From: Nannobrachium achirus
Lineage: Eukaryota > Chordata > Actinopteri > Myctophiformes > Myctophidae
Assembly (NCBI GenBank): GCA_963921795.1
Contig: OY997650.1
Coordinates: 17,125,862 to 17,189,861 of the forward strand
Direction: 5' to 3'
DNA length: 64,000 nt
Shown: in pieces, positions 44,198 through 54,702 of the stretch
Numbering within the stretch: position 1 is the first letter of the stretch
How the letters are laid out: each line of letters opens with the position of its first letter
The notes under the pieces: model-generated
Databases searched by the model: none
The model's input: the letters and a program-made list of their open reading frames with translations, nothing else
Told to the model about the DNA's origin: nothing
Made by a program: the position numbers and the translations under genes

Positions 44198-46304
44198 TAG
44201 GGTTTTTCCAAAAACCTTCCAAAAGACACTTATAGAATCTCAGGTAAAAATCCAAATTTTCGTGATTTTTCAAAAATAGCAGATCTACAAGCTTGCAGCG
44301 CGGCACTCGGTGCCGCACTGTGAGCTTGTATATCTACTATTTTTCAATAGTTAAAGCATAAAATAATGATACACAATGTGTACCCATTCTAAATGGGTTA
44401 AATATGGAGCCTTGCATCCAAATGAGCGGAGCCTATGTCATTAAAATGAAAGAGAGCATTGAAATAATGTTGTTGGTGTCACCATATGTAGTGTTTCAAG
44501 TTTTCACATCATAAATTGATAGCGCTTGCAATGCTTCGCTACTGTACTGTATATTATACTGTATCTGGTGATACTTCATACAGAGCTCAATCATTCATAC
44601 GCTCAATAATACGCAAATACACATAACTTCAATGCCTGATTATTCTGGTGTCTTATGCCTACAGTATGTGATAATAGTGCTTAATCATTTGAACTGTATC
44701 CTGCCTCAGGTGAACAAATCCCACACTAGCTAGAAACAACGTCTTCTCTTAAATATTAGGCACTTCAGAGAAGTTTCTCTGTATTATATTTAAAACATTG
44801 AATTAGAGCTCAAAAACACCCTTTATTATATTCTGCACAGCTCAAAGGCTTCTACGTTTGATGGATTATAGTGTTACGCAGGTGAATTTCACCTCAGTAA
44901 TTGGAAAAGCTGGCATGAGGCCCAACATACAGAAGAATAACTATATCAGCGCGGATATTGACAAACTGTGTTTTATATGAATAACTTTCATCCAATCAAA
45001 ATAGAATACGACTGGAATATATTAAAGATTTATTTTGTTGATACAAAACAGCTTAACAATTTTGCTGCCATTTTAAACATAGCTGTACTAAGCAGCTGCC
45101 AAATTGTCCTTACCTTTTAACGTGGGCACGCGCACGCATCGTGCACGATCTGTGCGCGACTCATCTAGTAGACGTGTAGACTTGGTGACAGCTTTCGAAT
45201 AAAAAAACCCCCATTGAAATAGACATATCCGTTGCGAGACTGTATCCCTGCTTATCCGCCAGTGTTTACATGAAAAAACATTAGAGACAGTCAGCTGTGC
45301 GCTATGGTAACACGTGGGCACGTTCGCGCACATAACAGACGATATGTGCACGGATCATATGCCAGGCGGGTAGAGGAATCAAACAGCTACCAAATAAAAA
45401 AAAAGTGTGGAAAACAGACCATTCTATGGCCCTGCAGTCAGCTCACTTGTTTACAATGAAAAGCTATGCGAACGGAGCTGCGATTGGACGTCAGACCGGA
45501 TATGGAAACCTAGATCCGGTCCAAACAGGAAATACGACCGGATACAGTTAGGGGGCGGGCCTAAAGTCTCCTAAGCGGCTATATACAGCGACCATACTTT
45601 AAATCGTTTCATAATGATTAAAGCTAATTAAATCTTCAGGCTCCTCTGGCATCGCAGAGAGGTACAGCGGGAAATCTTCGGTTTCGACGGGGATCGCAGG
45701 AAATGAGTTAACAACAACTCACTTTTGTAGTGTCCAAGTTGCAATCTCAGAAACCCCACATTACTGATCTTCTTTTTTGAAGATTCCCATTGAATACAAA
45801 CCAATCTGATCATATATACTGTATGTTTATCAATTATTACACAACACAGTTTCTTTTAGATTTGCTGACAGGATACCATTTCATTAAATAGTATACATGG
45901 CAAGTATGCAGCATGCTTGGTGGGTTTTGCGGGCTGTGGCTCGTGGCATTAACGTTGAATCTGAAGAACAGAGGGCCTTGCAAAAAAGCATACGCAGTGT
46001 CATTTCCGCATCTTTAAGGATGACATCAGGAGAGGTACCACAGGCTTTGTGCATGTGACACCGGATATACATGTGTGACATTAGATCCGGTGAAAATAGG
46101 ATCACGGCAAAGACAGGCCAATAAAAAGAAAAGCTCTTTGCTTTATGGCAAGCGGTTTCTCCCACATGACTGTTGAATATTTCATGGCAGTAGTAAGCCA
46201 TGATAGGCTGTGTAGTTGAAGACATACTACTGGAAAACACTGGGGGGTCTCTGAAGACTGCGCTTCACATCACTCCCTGTAAACCCAAGACAATTTTGCT
46301 GGTG
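44198..46304. other. Mixed sequence: hairpin H8 with hAT-like flanks, then unique sequence
   Basis: From 44205 to about 44400 the sequence resembles the interior of the 46313/53021 family. The rest, including CpG-rich patches at 45120-45170 and 45470-45580 (ATCCGGTC repeats), shows no supported gene. Minus-strand frames at 45088-45351 and 45884-46240 have no recognisable domain. Confidence 0.45.
44272..44344. repeat. Dispersed hairpin element, copy H8 (long form)
   Basis: AAAAATAGCAGATCTACAAG...GCGCGGCAC, centre TCG, then GTGCCGC...GAGCTTGTATATCTACTATT. The GGCAC/GTGCC part marks the long 73-bp form. Confidence 0.9.
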
Positions 46305-46384
46305 ACCACCACCAGGGGTGCCGCACCACATTCTGGGCCCTGGGTACAAGGATTCACTTCAATTATTTGGTGCTTTAACTATTG

Positions 46385-46455
46385 AAAAATAGCAGATATA
46401 CAAGCTCACAGCGCGGCACCGAGTGCCGCACTGCGAGCTTGTAGATCTGCTATCT
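46385..46455. repeat. Dispersed hairpin element, copy H9 (long form)
   Basis: Long form with GCGCGGCACCGAGTGCCGC at its centre. It lies in hAT-like element 46313-47449. Confidence 0.9.
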
Positions 46456-46483
46456 ATACTATAATTTTGCGAATGTCTGTCTG

Positions 46484-46520
46484 TCTGAGTGAGTGAGTGA
46501 GTGAGTGAGTGTCTGTCTGT
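46484..46520 (+). repeat. (GAGT)n microsatellite
   Basis: About seven GAGT repeats flanked by GTCTGTCTGTCTG on both sides. Confidence 0.85.
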
Positions 46521-46737
46521 CTGAAACAGCGTTTCTCCTCAGTGGCTGGAGCAATTGATCTGAAATCGCATCACCATAAGCATATGAACACACCTGACAT
46601 AACTGTGAAGCCCGTTTGTCACTTTCACAAATCGTATGCTGTATATTAGCATTTTTATGCTGTATCTACTATCTATTCTGCATCTAGCATGAGGCGCATC
46701 TATTCTGCATCTAGCTTGAGGCAAAATGCTTAACCAG

Positions 46738-46740
<3 letters not shown>

Positions 46741-46785
<45 letters not shown>

Positions 46786-46844
46786 GCAGGCGGGTGTGTG
46801 TGCAGGCGGGTGGGCGGGCGGGCTGGGGGGGGGGGGGGGGGGGG
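46741..46844 (+). repeat. (TG)n tract, GGCGG-rich linker and poly(G)
   Basis: (TG)n to 46782, then GCAGGCGGGTG-type repeats, then a run of 20 G at 46825-46844. Confidence 0.9.
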
Positions 46845-47285
46845 ACAGTATCTCTGTAGCCATTAAACGAAACGGGTTTCTTACATTGATGCTCCTACAT
46901 CATGCAAGCACCAGTTAAAGTTACTTTCCATCCCTCATATACTGTGTGCACAGTGTACATCCCATAACCCACACACTGCACATCATTTTGGAGCTCATAT
47001 CTTTGAACGGGTAAGAGCTAGTTTTTTTTAAATCTTGAAAATGTGTTTAAGTCTTTGAATATTTCAAATCCTTCTACGTTTCTTTTTTTTTGAAAAACCT
47101 ATGTTTCTATGTCAGTGGTGCTCAAACTTTGTCAAGGACCCCCAAAATTATATGTATTTGGCCACAGATCCCCATCTCAAAATATTTAGTTCCAGGGACT
47201 CCCCAGAAGCAAAATTTGAGTTACAAATGTTCGCTTAAAAAAGACATAACATTCAAAGATTTGCACAAATTTTCACGACTTTTTC

Positions 47286-47358
47286 AAAAATAGCAGATCC
47301 ACAAGCTTGCAGCGCGGCACTTGGTGCTGCTCTGTGAGCTTGTAGATCTGCTATTTTT
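47286..47358. repeat. Dispersed hairpin element, copy H10 (long form)
   Basis: AAAAATAGCAGATCCACAAG...GCGCGGCACTTGGTGCTGC...TTGTAGATCTGCTATTTTT. Second hairpin of hAT-like element 46313-47449. Confidence 0.9.
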
Positions 47359-47753
47359 TAATAGCTAAAGTATATAAAATAATTAAGGGCCCTCCACCTT
47401 GGGCCCTAGTAACTCAGTCCCACTCCTCCCCTCCCTTGTGACGCCCCTGACCACCACCACCACCATTCATTTTCACGAGGACTCTGGGCCAACGCACTGC
47501 TCGTGAACCACTATCCTGAGGCCTGGCTCTTCTTTGATCTCTATTGATGAGATTCTCATTTCAGTGGTGGAAAAATTACTCAAATGTTTTACGTTGTATG
47601 TTTTAAGTATCAATATAGAAATACTGTCACAAGTAAAAAAAATTACTTGAGTAAAAGTACAAAAGTATTGGTATCAACATGTACTTAAAGAAGTACCAAA
47701 AGTAAAAGTACTCGTTATGCAGAATTTCAAGTTTTCAAACGTATTAAAAATAT

Positions 47754-47809
47754 TTTGAAAATAGCAGATCTACAGCCGATCTACAGCTTGTAGATTGGCT
47801 CATTTCAAA
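47754..47809. repeat. Dispersed hairpin element, copy H11
   Basis: TTTGAAAATAGCAGATCTAC and GTAGATTGGCTCATTTCAAA pair. The outer TTTGAAA/TTTCAAA part is matched. Confidence 0.75.
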
Positions 47810-47899
47810 TGACAAAAATGCATTTAGGGCTTTAGTGGTTAATGCATGTTTCTAATAATAATAATCAAATTCTACAAAGTAACTAGTAAAGTAATAAAG

Positions 47900-48116
47900 T
47901 TTTTTTTTTTTTTTTAAATGATTTTTTGGGGCTTTTATGCCTTTATTGGATAGGACAGTAGACTGACAGGAAATGGGGGGAGAGACGGGGAGTGACATGC
48001 GGCAAAGGTCGTCCGGATCGGGAATCGAACTGGCGACGCCGTCAGGCATCAATGCCGACGTGGCAATGCCTACAGTATGTGGTATGCGCCTGGACCAGTA
48101 GGCCAGCGGGCGCCCC
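47900..48116 (-). mobile_element. tRNA-derived SINE, full length
   Basis: On the minus strand it starts GGGGCGCCCGCTGGCCTACT, has a B box (GTTCGATTCCC, complement of 48017-48027), a conserved body (CCGCATGTCACTCCCC) and the tail TCCAATAAAGGCATAAAAGC followed by an A run. This body and tail are common to many fish SINEs. It is nested in the MITE at 47562. Confidence 0.75.
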
Positions 48117-48429
48117 AAGTAACTACGTTTTGTAGTGGAGTAGAAGTAGAAGTATTGGTAAATTGGAAATACTCAAGTAAAGTACAAATAACTCAAAAAA
48201 ACTATACTTAAGTACAGTACTCAAGTAAATGTTCTTAGTTACTTTACACCACTGCTTGAGCCTGGCTCTTCTTTGATCTCTATTGATGAGACTCTCGCTA
48301 CAAGATAGGTGGCAGTGGGGGGGGGGGGGCTCACATGTTCTTCTGAACTTGTGATTAGCACCAGAGGGAGGATGCTCTGCACGTGCCTGACACTGCTCCG
48401 AACCGGCAGAAGATGCAGTGGCTCTAGTC

Positions 48430-48682
48430 CAGGGGTCTTCAACGTCTTCAGGCAAAGGACCCCCCCCCCCCTTAAAATTAGCTGAGAGAGAGAGATAGAG
48501 ATGAAGCAGGGACCCCCAGATTCCATATAGTTTCATCGTTTGACAGCACACAATCATCAGTGTGGCTAAGGTTCTCAGAATATGGACGTTAGGGTTCAAG
48601 TGGTTAATATAAAAAAGTTTCTATCACACAAAGATTTGAAGGACCCCCTGTAGTAACTCTGAGAACCCCCTAGGGGTCTTTG
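48430..48682. mobile_element. hAT-like MITE, CAGGGGTCTTCAAC family, copy b (no hairpin)
   Basis: Left end CAGGGGTCTTCAACGTCTTC. Flanks CTCTAGTC (48422-48429) and CTCTGGTC (48683-48690) match at 7 of 8. The right end is shortened. GTGTGGCTAAGGTTCTCAG occupies the place where other copies have the hairpin. Confidence 0.7.
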
Positions 48683-48690
48683 CTCTGGTC

Positions 48691-50054
48691 TTCTGGAGCT
48701 AACTAACCAGTCTCCAGTAAGGCGACATCTCACAATAAGGATTTAAAGCAGTTACGTAAACAAACGATTATGCAGCCGTCATATTCAGCCTCAAAGGCTC
48801 GAGCGGTCTTCGGATTGCTCCATGTACATTTAAACACTGAGATTTGCATGTCAATAACACGCTCCAGAGATATAATGTGACAAATAAAAAGTGCAAAAAT
48901 TGCTGATCTACAAGCTCATAATGCATTGCACGGCTACAAATTGTGAACTTGTAGATCTGCTCTTTCTGCAATCTTTGGAGAATCTTTGAATTGGGATGCT
49001 AGTCTAGGTTGATAGTGGTTAAAAAACGTGCCAACGTGTTTACTTAATTGAAGCCAGGACTTAGGGCGATGTTAGTTCACAATGAAGACTAACTTTGTAA
49101 TCCTACTGTGGAATCCAGGATGAACAGCTTCTTGACATAAGCAAGAACACATTGATTGCATTGATAGTCAAGGGAAAAGGAGATAAAAGTGTACACAAGA
49201 ACTGAACTGACTTGGTGTAGGGTTTATCGAGTTTAAACAGCGGATCAAAAGAGACCCCTGGGTTTTTAGAACATTTGTGGATATGGCAAAATGTGGGATC
49301 TAGGGTGCACAGTATGTACGGTACAGTAGAGGCTCTGAACGTCTAACGCAGCTTAATTGAACGCTCACTAAATAGAAGCTCCCATGAATACTCATGAGCG
49401 CTACAGGGCCCTTCATCTTCTGCATGCAAGGATAGGCATATAGGGGGGCCCACGGCCCAAGTGCGGCACACAGGGAGACAATGGACTCTATACACAGCAA
49501 CCATACTGGAAAGAAATTGGGAGAATTACTAATGAAGGCTCTGTTCCGTTCTTGTCTTGTGAGTCAGGGTGCTGATATTCTGCATGTTGGCTCAGTTGAT
49601 GTGCTTTGGCACGCAAAATACAATAATCTAAAGCGTCAATTTAATACTATGCATTGCTCAAAGCACAACACAAGGACATTAGCATGAGTGACTTTTGGAT
49701 CAACACTAATTGATTTGATTGGTGATTGAACCTCCATGTATGTTTGTTCATTTGTAAATCTTATTGTGGTATAATAATTAATTACAACAATAACACTAAT
49801 AAATCAAACTTAAAGTGCTTTTTCTTTTTTTGCATTTGAAGATAGTGTGGGTGTTTTTTTTTTCTTTTTCAGTGTGTTGGACCCTCGTTTAGTCGTCTCC
49901 TACGCATCTGTCGCCTTTGTGGGTGTGCTAGAGACTTGGTTTTTATACTAAAAGTGCAAATGGTTTAATTAAACAGAACAAATAGATCAAATGAGAGAAC
50001 AGAAACAATGGTGGAATTCCTCTGTCGATCTCTATCAGTTTTCCTGTCTGTCTC
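48691..50054. other. Mostly unique sequence with hairpin H12
   Basis: No gene is supported. Short frames at 48768-48971, 49300-49500 and 49481-49687 have no recognisable domain. Confidence 0.45.
48892..48970. repeat. Dispersed hairpin element, copy H12
   Basis: GCAAAAATTGCTGATCTACA... pairs with ...TGTAGATCTGCTCTTTCTGC. The centre ATAATGCATTGCACGGCTAC is unlike other copies. No flanking transposon was recognised. Confidence 0.75.
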
Positions 50055-50150
50055 TCTTAACCCATTCAGAACGGGTACACATTATTGCGTATCATTATTT
50101 TATGCTTTAACTATTGCGAGCTTGTAGATCTGCTATAAATTGAAAAATGT
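50055..50150. repeat. Half hairpin H13 with family flank
   Basis: TTATGCTTTAACTATTG then GCGAGCTTGTAGATCTGCTA (50116-50135). Only the right arm is present. The AACCCATT...GGGTACACATTAT flank matches the inverse of 44375-44400. Confidence 0.65.
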
Positions 50151-51037
50151 CAGTAATTTCTTTGTATATTTAAGTTATGTGCAACTTCAAAGCCTAAAAG
50201 CCAAACAGAAATGTAATTGTCAACGAGTCTGGGGGTTTTATACATAATGAACCAACGAAAAGTATTAACAAGAGCTTGTGTGTAAATATTAACTACACGT
50301 CATGCGTTTTTCCATTTCCTGAAAAGTAATGCTTTTGGACAAGGTTTCTACCCGAGAGCAACGAATGACATTTGAAAACACCCAGTGAGGCATGTGATTC
50401 ATGTCTTTCCCTCCCTGCGACCCTGTTACTAGAGTTGCCAATCACATCAGACTGTGCTTAGACTGCTGGTGTACTGCATGTAAGAAGATCAATAGAGGGC
50501 ACAGATCAGAGATGTGTGCATCCATCACAAAACTTGTATTGGGTATCTCAGCATCGGCAAATTGATTTTTCTTCTTACCTACGCCGTCAGGCCGATCATT
50601 TTAGCATTCGCATCCTGACTGATTATATTCCTCAGACAGGATCTGTTTTTGCACAAGAAGCATTTATGTCTTCCGTAGTGCCATCTATCCATCGATCATT
50701 TTTAATCACACACCTTTTGTATGTTGGACTTTTTATATTTGATTTGACTGTGCCTTCTTGTTATTTCAATTGTTCCGTTTTCCTTTCTTCCCTATTCTCT
50801 ATTTTCCTATATATATACTGTATATATATATATATATATATTCACCAACTCTTCCTGTATCTGCAATGCTGAGAAAGAAATGATTTCACCCACTCTTTTA
50901 CACCGATAATGTGATAATAAAGTTGATTCTGAGACTCAAATGGACAGGGAAATCGGGCTGGTAATCATGTTTCCCCATGTCTAATCATGTGTGCAGGTCA
51001 CACTCTAGAGATTTATCCACACATCTGCCCCTTTTCA
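50151..51037. other. Unique sequence with a (TA)n tract and a diverged duplicate
   Basis: 50250-50370 (AAAGTATTAACAAGA...TTTCCTGAAAAGTAA) resembles 56272-56400. A (TA)n tract is at 50809-50842. The 118-codon frame at 50516 is hydrophobic but AT-driven and unsupported. Confidence 0.45.
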
Positions 51038-51045
51038 TTTCACAC

Positions 51046-51394
51046 CAGGGGTCTTCAACAGGGGTTCCGGGACCCCTAGGGGGTCCTCAGAGTTACTACA
51101 GGGGGGCTCTCAACGCCTCGCAGCGCGAGGCGTTGAGAGCTTGTAGATCGTCTATTTTTGGCAAATAGGTTGGGTGTGGAGGTAGAAAAAAAGAGGACAG
51201 AGTGAAAGGTCAAGTTAACTAAAAACAAAAATCCAACATAGACTGATGACAGCGCTGTCAAACATGTCTATGAATCTCTATCGATGAATATCTGCATCAC
51301 GCATTTATGCAATACCGGTATGTAGTGGGGGTCCCTGCTTCATCTCTCTCTCTCAACTAAGGGGTCCTTGGCCTGAAAACGTTGAAGACCCCTG
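51046..51394. mobile_element. hAT-like MITE, CAGGGGTCTTCAAC family, copy c
   Basis: Both inverted ends are intact. Flanks TTTCACAC (51038-51045) and TTTTACAC (51395-51402) match at 7 of 8. It is opposite in orientation to copy a. Confidence 0.8.
51106..51162. repeat. Hairpin H14: right arm of dispersed element plus a new palindrome
   Basis: GCTCTCAACGCCTCGC and GCGAGGCGTTGAGAGC (51106-51140) form a perfect 16-bp inverted repeat, followed by TTGTAGATCGTCTATTTTTGGC. The left AAATAGCAGATCTAC arm is gone. Confidence 0.75.
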
Positions 51395-51402
51395 TTTTAC
51401 AC

Positions 51403-52115
51403 CATTACCGTTTCACAAACTTTGCAATTAAGTCTTCTCGAATCCATGTTGTTTTTACACATCCGCCCCTCTCAACCCCTATCCGTCAGACTTAATATTA
51501 GCTTAGCACTATGTCAGATTAAAAAGCAGGGTCTGTAACTTTTCTTTAAAGTACCCTTAAAAATAACATTATACATTATATCATCTGGTACTGTCTAGCT
51601 TTTTCAAGAAGCCAACTATTAAAGTTTTGCCTTCAAGCTGGTGCCAAATGACTGCTGGCAGAGTGTTGTGCATTGTCAGCAGAACAGTCCATATGACTAA
51701 CAGCAATACATGCACAGTCTGCCAGTTTCATTCAAGCATGCAGCACAAACTAAAGTATACAGATTTATCCATGACAATGACATTCACGTGTCTGAGCATA
51801 TGCATTCAAACATCCAGCTGTAAATTTCAATAAGGCATGAAGCTGCACAAACCGCATAGTAAATCTTCACAATCAAGGAGCTGCACTGCTGAGTAGGGAA
51901 AGGGAGATGGTTAAATTGGACCTCTACACTGCGATGGCACTATAGGTCGCCGTGGGCGACTGTCAAGCTGTCAAGATGCTGAGAGCGTGCGATGGAAGAG
52001 AGAGGGAACACACTTTAGAAGTTAATTCAGCACCACAGCATGGGAGACCCTCACACAACGTTATGCACACTATAGCGTCCCAAAAAATCTGAAAACTTCT
52101 GAGGTTGCCATGGCA

Positions 52116-52116
<1 letters not shown>
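51403..52116. other. Unique sequence, no gene seen
   Basis: No supported feature. Confidence 0.4.

Positions 52117-52199
<83 letters not shown>
52117..52199 (+). repeat. (GT)n microsatellite
   Basis: About 83 bases of uninterrupted GT, followed by TTGTTGTGCC. Confidence 0.95.
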
Positions 52200-52200
<1 letters not shown>

Positions 52201-52469
52201 GTTGTGCCGTGTCACAATGCTGCCACAGCATCTACAAGACCATGTATACAGTCTACTTCTCTAACCGAGGTCCGGTATCACATGCATAGAATGATTTTAG
52301 TCAAAAATATATATGGGATATTGGGAATGCACCCTTGCTAAAATTATTAAAACATATAAAAACTATGATCAGCTAAGCTGGTGAACATCAACTCCAGGCT
52401 GACAGATTAGTGTCACTGTCAACGATCAACTCCAACGAACAAAAGGGGTATATATAGGGTAAAAAATAT

Positions 52470-52700
52470 ACATATGTGACGGAGAGAGTACATTGGTGCC
52501 GTGACCCGGATTCGGGCTTCCCCGTAGGAGGAGGTCAAAGGGGGGTGAGTGTGACGGAGAGAGTCGCAGCCCCAGGATTGAAGCCTCAAAAGTCTAGTAT
52601 CTCCCCCGGACTTTGGTCTAGTGGTTAAGATATTGGACTTTCGCGTGGGAGACCTGGGTTCAAAGCCGGGTGGGGAGGTTCGGATCACCTCCGTTACACA
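52470..52700 (+). mobile_element. tRNA-like (SINE-type) sequence
   Basis: 52602-52676 has an A-box-like GGTCTAGTGGTTAAG and a B-box-like GGGTTCAAAGCC, with UCCCC/GGGGA able to pair at the ends. The anticodon and T-loop are irregular, so it is more likely a tRNA-derived SINE head than a tRNA gene. Upstream, GTGACGGAGAGAGT occurs twice (52477 and 52550). Confidence 0.5.
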
Positions 52701-53012
52701 TAAATGTGCATAGATTAATAAATGTGATTCATGGTATTTGTAGTATGCTAAACTGTCCATCCAGACACAAAGAGACCTTTCTTGCCTGCATCATGTCATG
52801 CCTGGTCAGTTTCAGTGTTAAGTTATGACTGTAAACACAGCGATCGCCGATGGGTTCAGTGGACAATAATATCCTAGCCTGGCGCCCCTATAGGGTCATC
52901 ATAACAACCTCGGGAAGAAGCCTTATGAAACCAGGCCAACTGCTACAACGCCACTGAGGCTAATATTATGGAAGGGCTTTATCATTATCGTCACCACTGG
53001 CCATCACCATCA
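52701..53012. other. Unique sequence, no gene seen
   Basis: No supported feature. Confidence 0.4.
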
Positions 53013-53115
53013 TTGCTACTCAGGGGCGTCACAAGGGTGGGAAAAGTGGGATTGGGCCCTAGTAACTAGGGCCCAAGGTGGAGGGGGCCTTAATTATTTT
53101 ATACTTTAGCTATTG

Positions 53116-53188
53116 AAAAATAGCAGATATACAAGTTCACAGCATGGGACAGAGTGCCACACTGCAAGCTTGTAGATCTGCCATTTTT
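53116..53188. repeat. Dispersed hairpin element, copy H15 (long form, diverged)
   Basis: AAAAATAGCAGATATACAAG... pairs with ...GCTTGTAGATCTGCCATTTT. The centre GGGACAGAGTGCC has decayed pairing. Confidence 0.85.
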
Positions 53189-53232
53189 GAAAAGTCGTGA
53201 AAATGTGTGCAAATCTTCGAATATATGTACTT

Positions 53233-53740
53233 TTAAAGCCATACTGTGTAAGTTGCCCAACTAGTGGTCATTAGCCCTATAGCAAACCGCGGTCGCGTCC
53301 GCGTCTTTCGTCCGTTTTTCGTACCTTCAGACCCCCGCGTCTGCCTCCACCTCGCTGAGATCTATCTTTTAAGGGGTCCCTTGTTCCTGTGCGTTCAGTA
53401 ATTCCAGAGATACGGACTCCTTCACCCTGCCTGGTAGGCGAAATTACCTAGAGAAGGGATGGTACAAACGGGCGACAACAAATATGGCTGCCATAGCGAC
53501 CCCACTTCAAGATGCGCTGTGATTGGCCGGCAGTTGTATAACCCTCGCTGTGATTGGCCGGTAGTGTGATGACGCAATTTTGGCGCGAGATCCGGTCCAC
53601 GGCAAGGATCTCAGTTTACATATAGAGAAGGCTTTACAGGCTGAAATTCACGGCGCGGATCTTCTAAAACTTTTGTGATTTAATAGTTAGGAGAATTTTA
53701 AGATTTGTTTTATAAAAAAAGTTACATAGTACAACTTTAA
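53233..53740. mobile_element. TTAA-flanked MITE nested in the hAT-like element
   Basis: Inverted ends TTAAAGCCATACTGTGTAAG and TTACATAGTACAACTTTAA with TTAA at both extremes, as for piggyBac-type insertions. The interior is CpG-rich. No transposase. Confidence 0.55.
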
Positions 53741-53941
53741 GTGAACATTTGTAACTAAAATCTTGCTTCTGGGGGGTCCCTGAACTCAATATTTTGAGAT
53801 GGGGGTCGGCGGCCAAATACATATCATTTTGGGGGTCCTTCACATGAAAAGGTTTGAGCACTACTGACATAGAAACATACTTTTTCTCAAAAACATTAGA
53901 AGGATTTGAAATAGACTTGCACACATTTTCACTATTTTCCC

Positions 53942-53997
53942 AAAATAGCAGATCTACAAGCTCACAGCGCGGCTGTGAGCTTGTATATCAGCTATTC
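53942..53997. repeat. Dispersed hairpin element, copy H16
   Basis: AAAATAGCAGATCTACAAGC...GCGCGGC centre...GTGAGCTTGTATATCAGC. Second hairpin of the 53021-54121 element. Confidence 0.85.
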
Positions 53998-54516
53998 TTC
54001 AATAGTTAAAGCACAAAATAATGCATAATAATGCATTCCCAGTTCCCCCTATGAAGAACATTCATGGGGGGCCTGCAGTGATCCTTGTACCCAGGGACCA
54101 GAATTTGGCGCGACACCCCTGTTGCTAGTACATCTGTGTCCCTGCATACCCCTTTCTCCCACTGGATCCACACAACCACAGGGCCTTGACACGTTCTGGT
54201 AGCGAAATGGATCTTGCTCCAGGGTTAAAGTGCCACATTAACCTTTCGACAGGCCACAGAGTGATGCATCAGGGAGCTATATTGAGTGGAGCGGGGCAGA
54301 GGTGGTGGGAGGAAAGGGTTTCGGAAGAGTGACGGGAGGAAGTGGATGAAGCATGCCGTGGTAAACTGCTTGTGGTGGAAAGGCACTTACGTAAGTAACT
54401 AGGGCATTCACCAAATATTCAAATATCAAAGTCACAATTCGACGTTGTTCACCGAAGTCGAATATTCCCTTATTTGCATTTTTTTATTGTTTTCTCTTTA
54501 AAAATGCTCTATACCA

Positions 54517-54634
54517 GGGGTTCTCAAAACCTTTTAGGCCGTGACCCCCAAAATAAACATATTTGAACTGGGGACCCCCACCTTGACAAGCACTTCGAAT
54601 TGCAGGTATTACATTTAATGTGACTCGGTTCCGC
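54517..54634. mobile_element. Nested hAT-like end, CAGGGGTTCTCAAA family
   Basis: Starts CAGGGGTTCTCAAAACCTTT. Its interior ATTTGAACTGGGGACCCCC also occurs at the end of every array unit (for example 3240-3262). The right end is not found. Confidence 0.55.
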
Positions 54635-54702
54635 AGGCGAACATTGTGAAAATAGCAGATCTATGTGAGCATGTAGATCGTCTATTTTCACAATGTTCGC
54701 CT
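54635..54702. repeat. Dispersed hairpin element, copy H17, long locus-specific arms
   Basis: Arms AGGCGAACATTGTGAAAATA(G) and CTATTTTCACAATGTTCGCC(T) are perfect inverted copies, continuing inward with two mismatches. The AGGCGAACATTGTG part occurs in no other copy. Confidence 0.9.

Larger units (their letters stand above)
46313..47449 (-). mobile_element. hAT-like element with CAGGGGTG/CGCCCCTG ends, copy 1
   Basis: Perfect 8-bp flanks ACCACCAC at 46305-46312 and 47450-47457. The flanks lie in CCA-rich sequence, so part of the match may be chance. It is in reverse orientation to the copy at 53021 (TTGGGCCCTAGTAACT near 47400). It holds two hairpins (H9 and H10), a TG microsatellite, a poly(G) run and a nested AGTGGTGCTCAAACTTTG segment. 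Confidence 0.7.
47562..48254. mobile_element. MITE of the CAGTGGTG/CACCACTG family, copy 1, with nested SINE
   Basis: Ends CAGTGGTGGAAAAATTACTC and AGTTACTTTACACCACTG, with the ACTCAAGTAAA/AAAAGTAC-rich interior typical of this widespread fish MITE. It contains hairpin H11 and a minus-strand SINE. A 41-bp direct repeat lies just outside both ends (47517-47557 and 48256-48296). Confidence 0.7.
53021..54121 (+). mobile_element. hAT-like element with CAGGGGCGTC/CACCCCTG ends, copy 2
   Basis: Flanks TTGCTACT (53013-53020) and TTGCTAGT (54122-54129) match at 7 of 8. It aligns in reverse with 46313-47449. It holds hairpins H15 and H16 and a TTAA-flanked MITE insertion (53233-53740). No transposase is present. 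Confidence 0.75.

Noticed and set aside
45088-46240. Minus-strand frames as gene candidates
   Set aside because: No domain, no splice pattern and no similarity recognised.
50516-50872. 118-codon hydrophobic frame
   Set aside because: It is driven by AT-rich sequence and ends in a TA repeat, and it resembles no known protein.
52602-52676. Functional tRNA gene
   Set aside because: The boxes are present, but the T-loop has eight bases and the acceptor stem pairs only partly; a SINE head is more likely.
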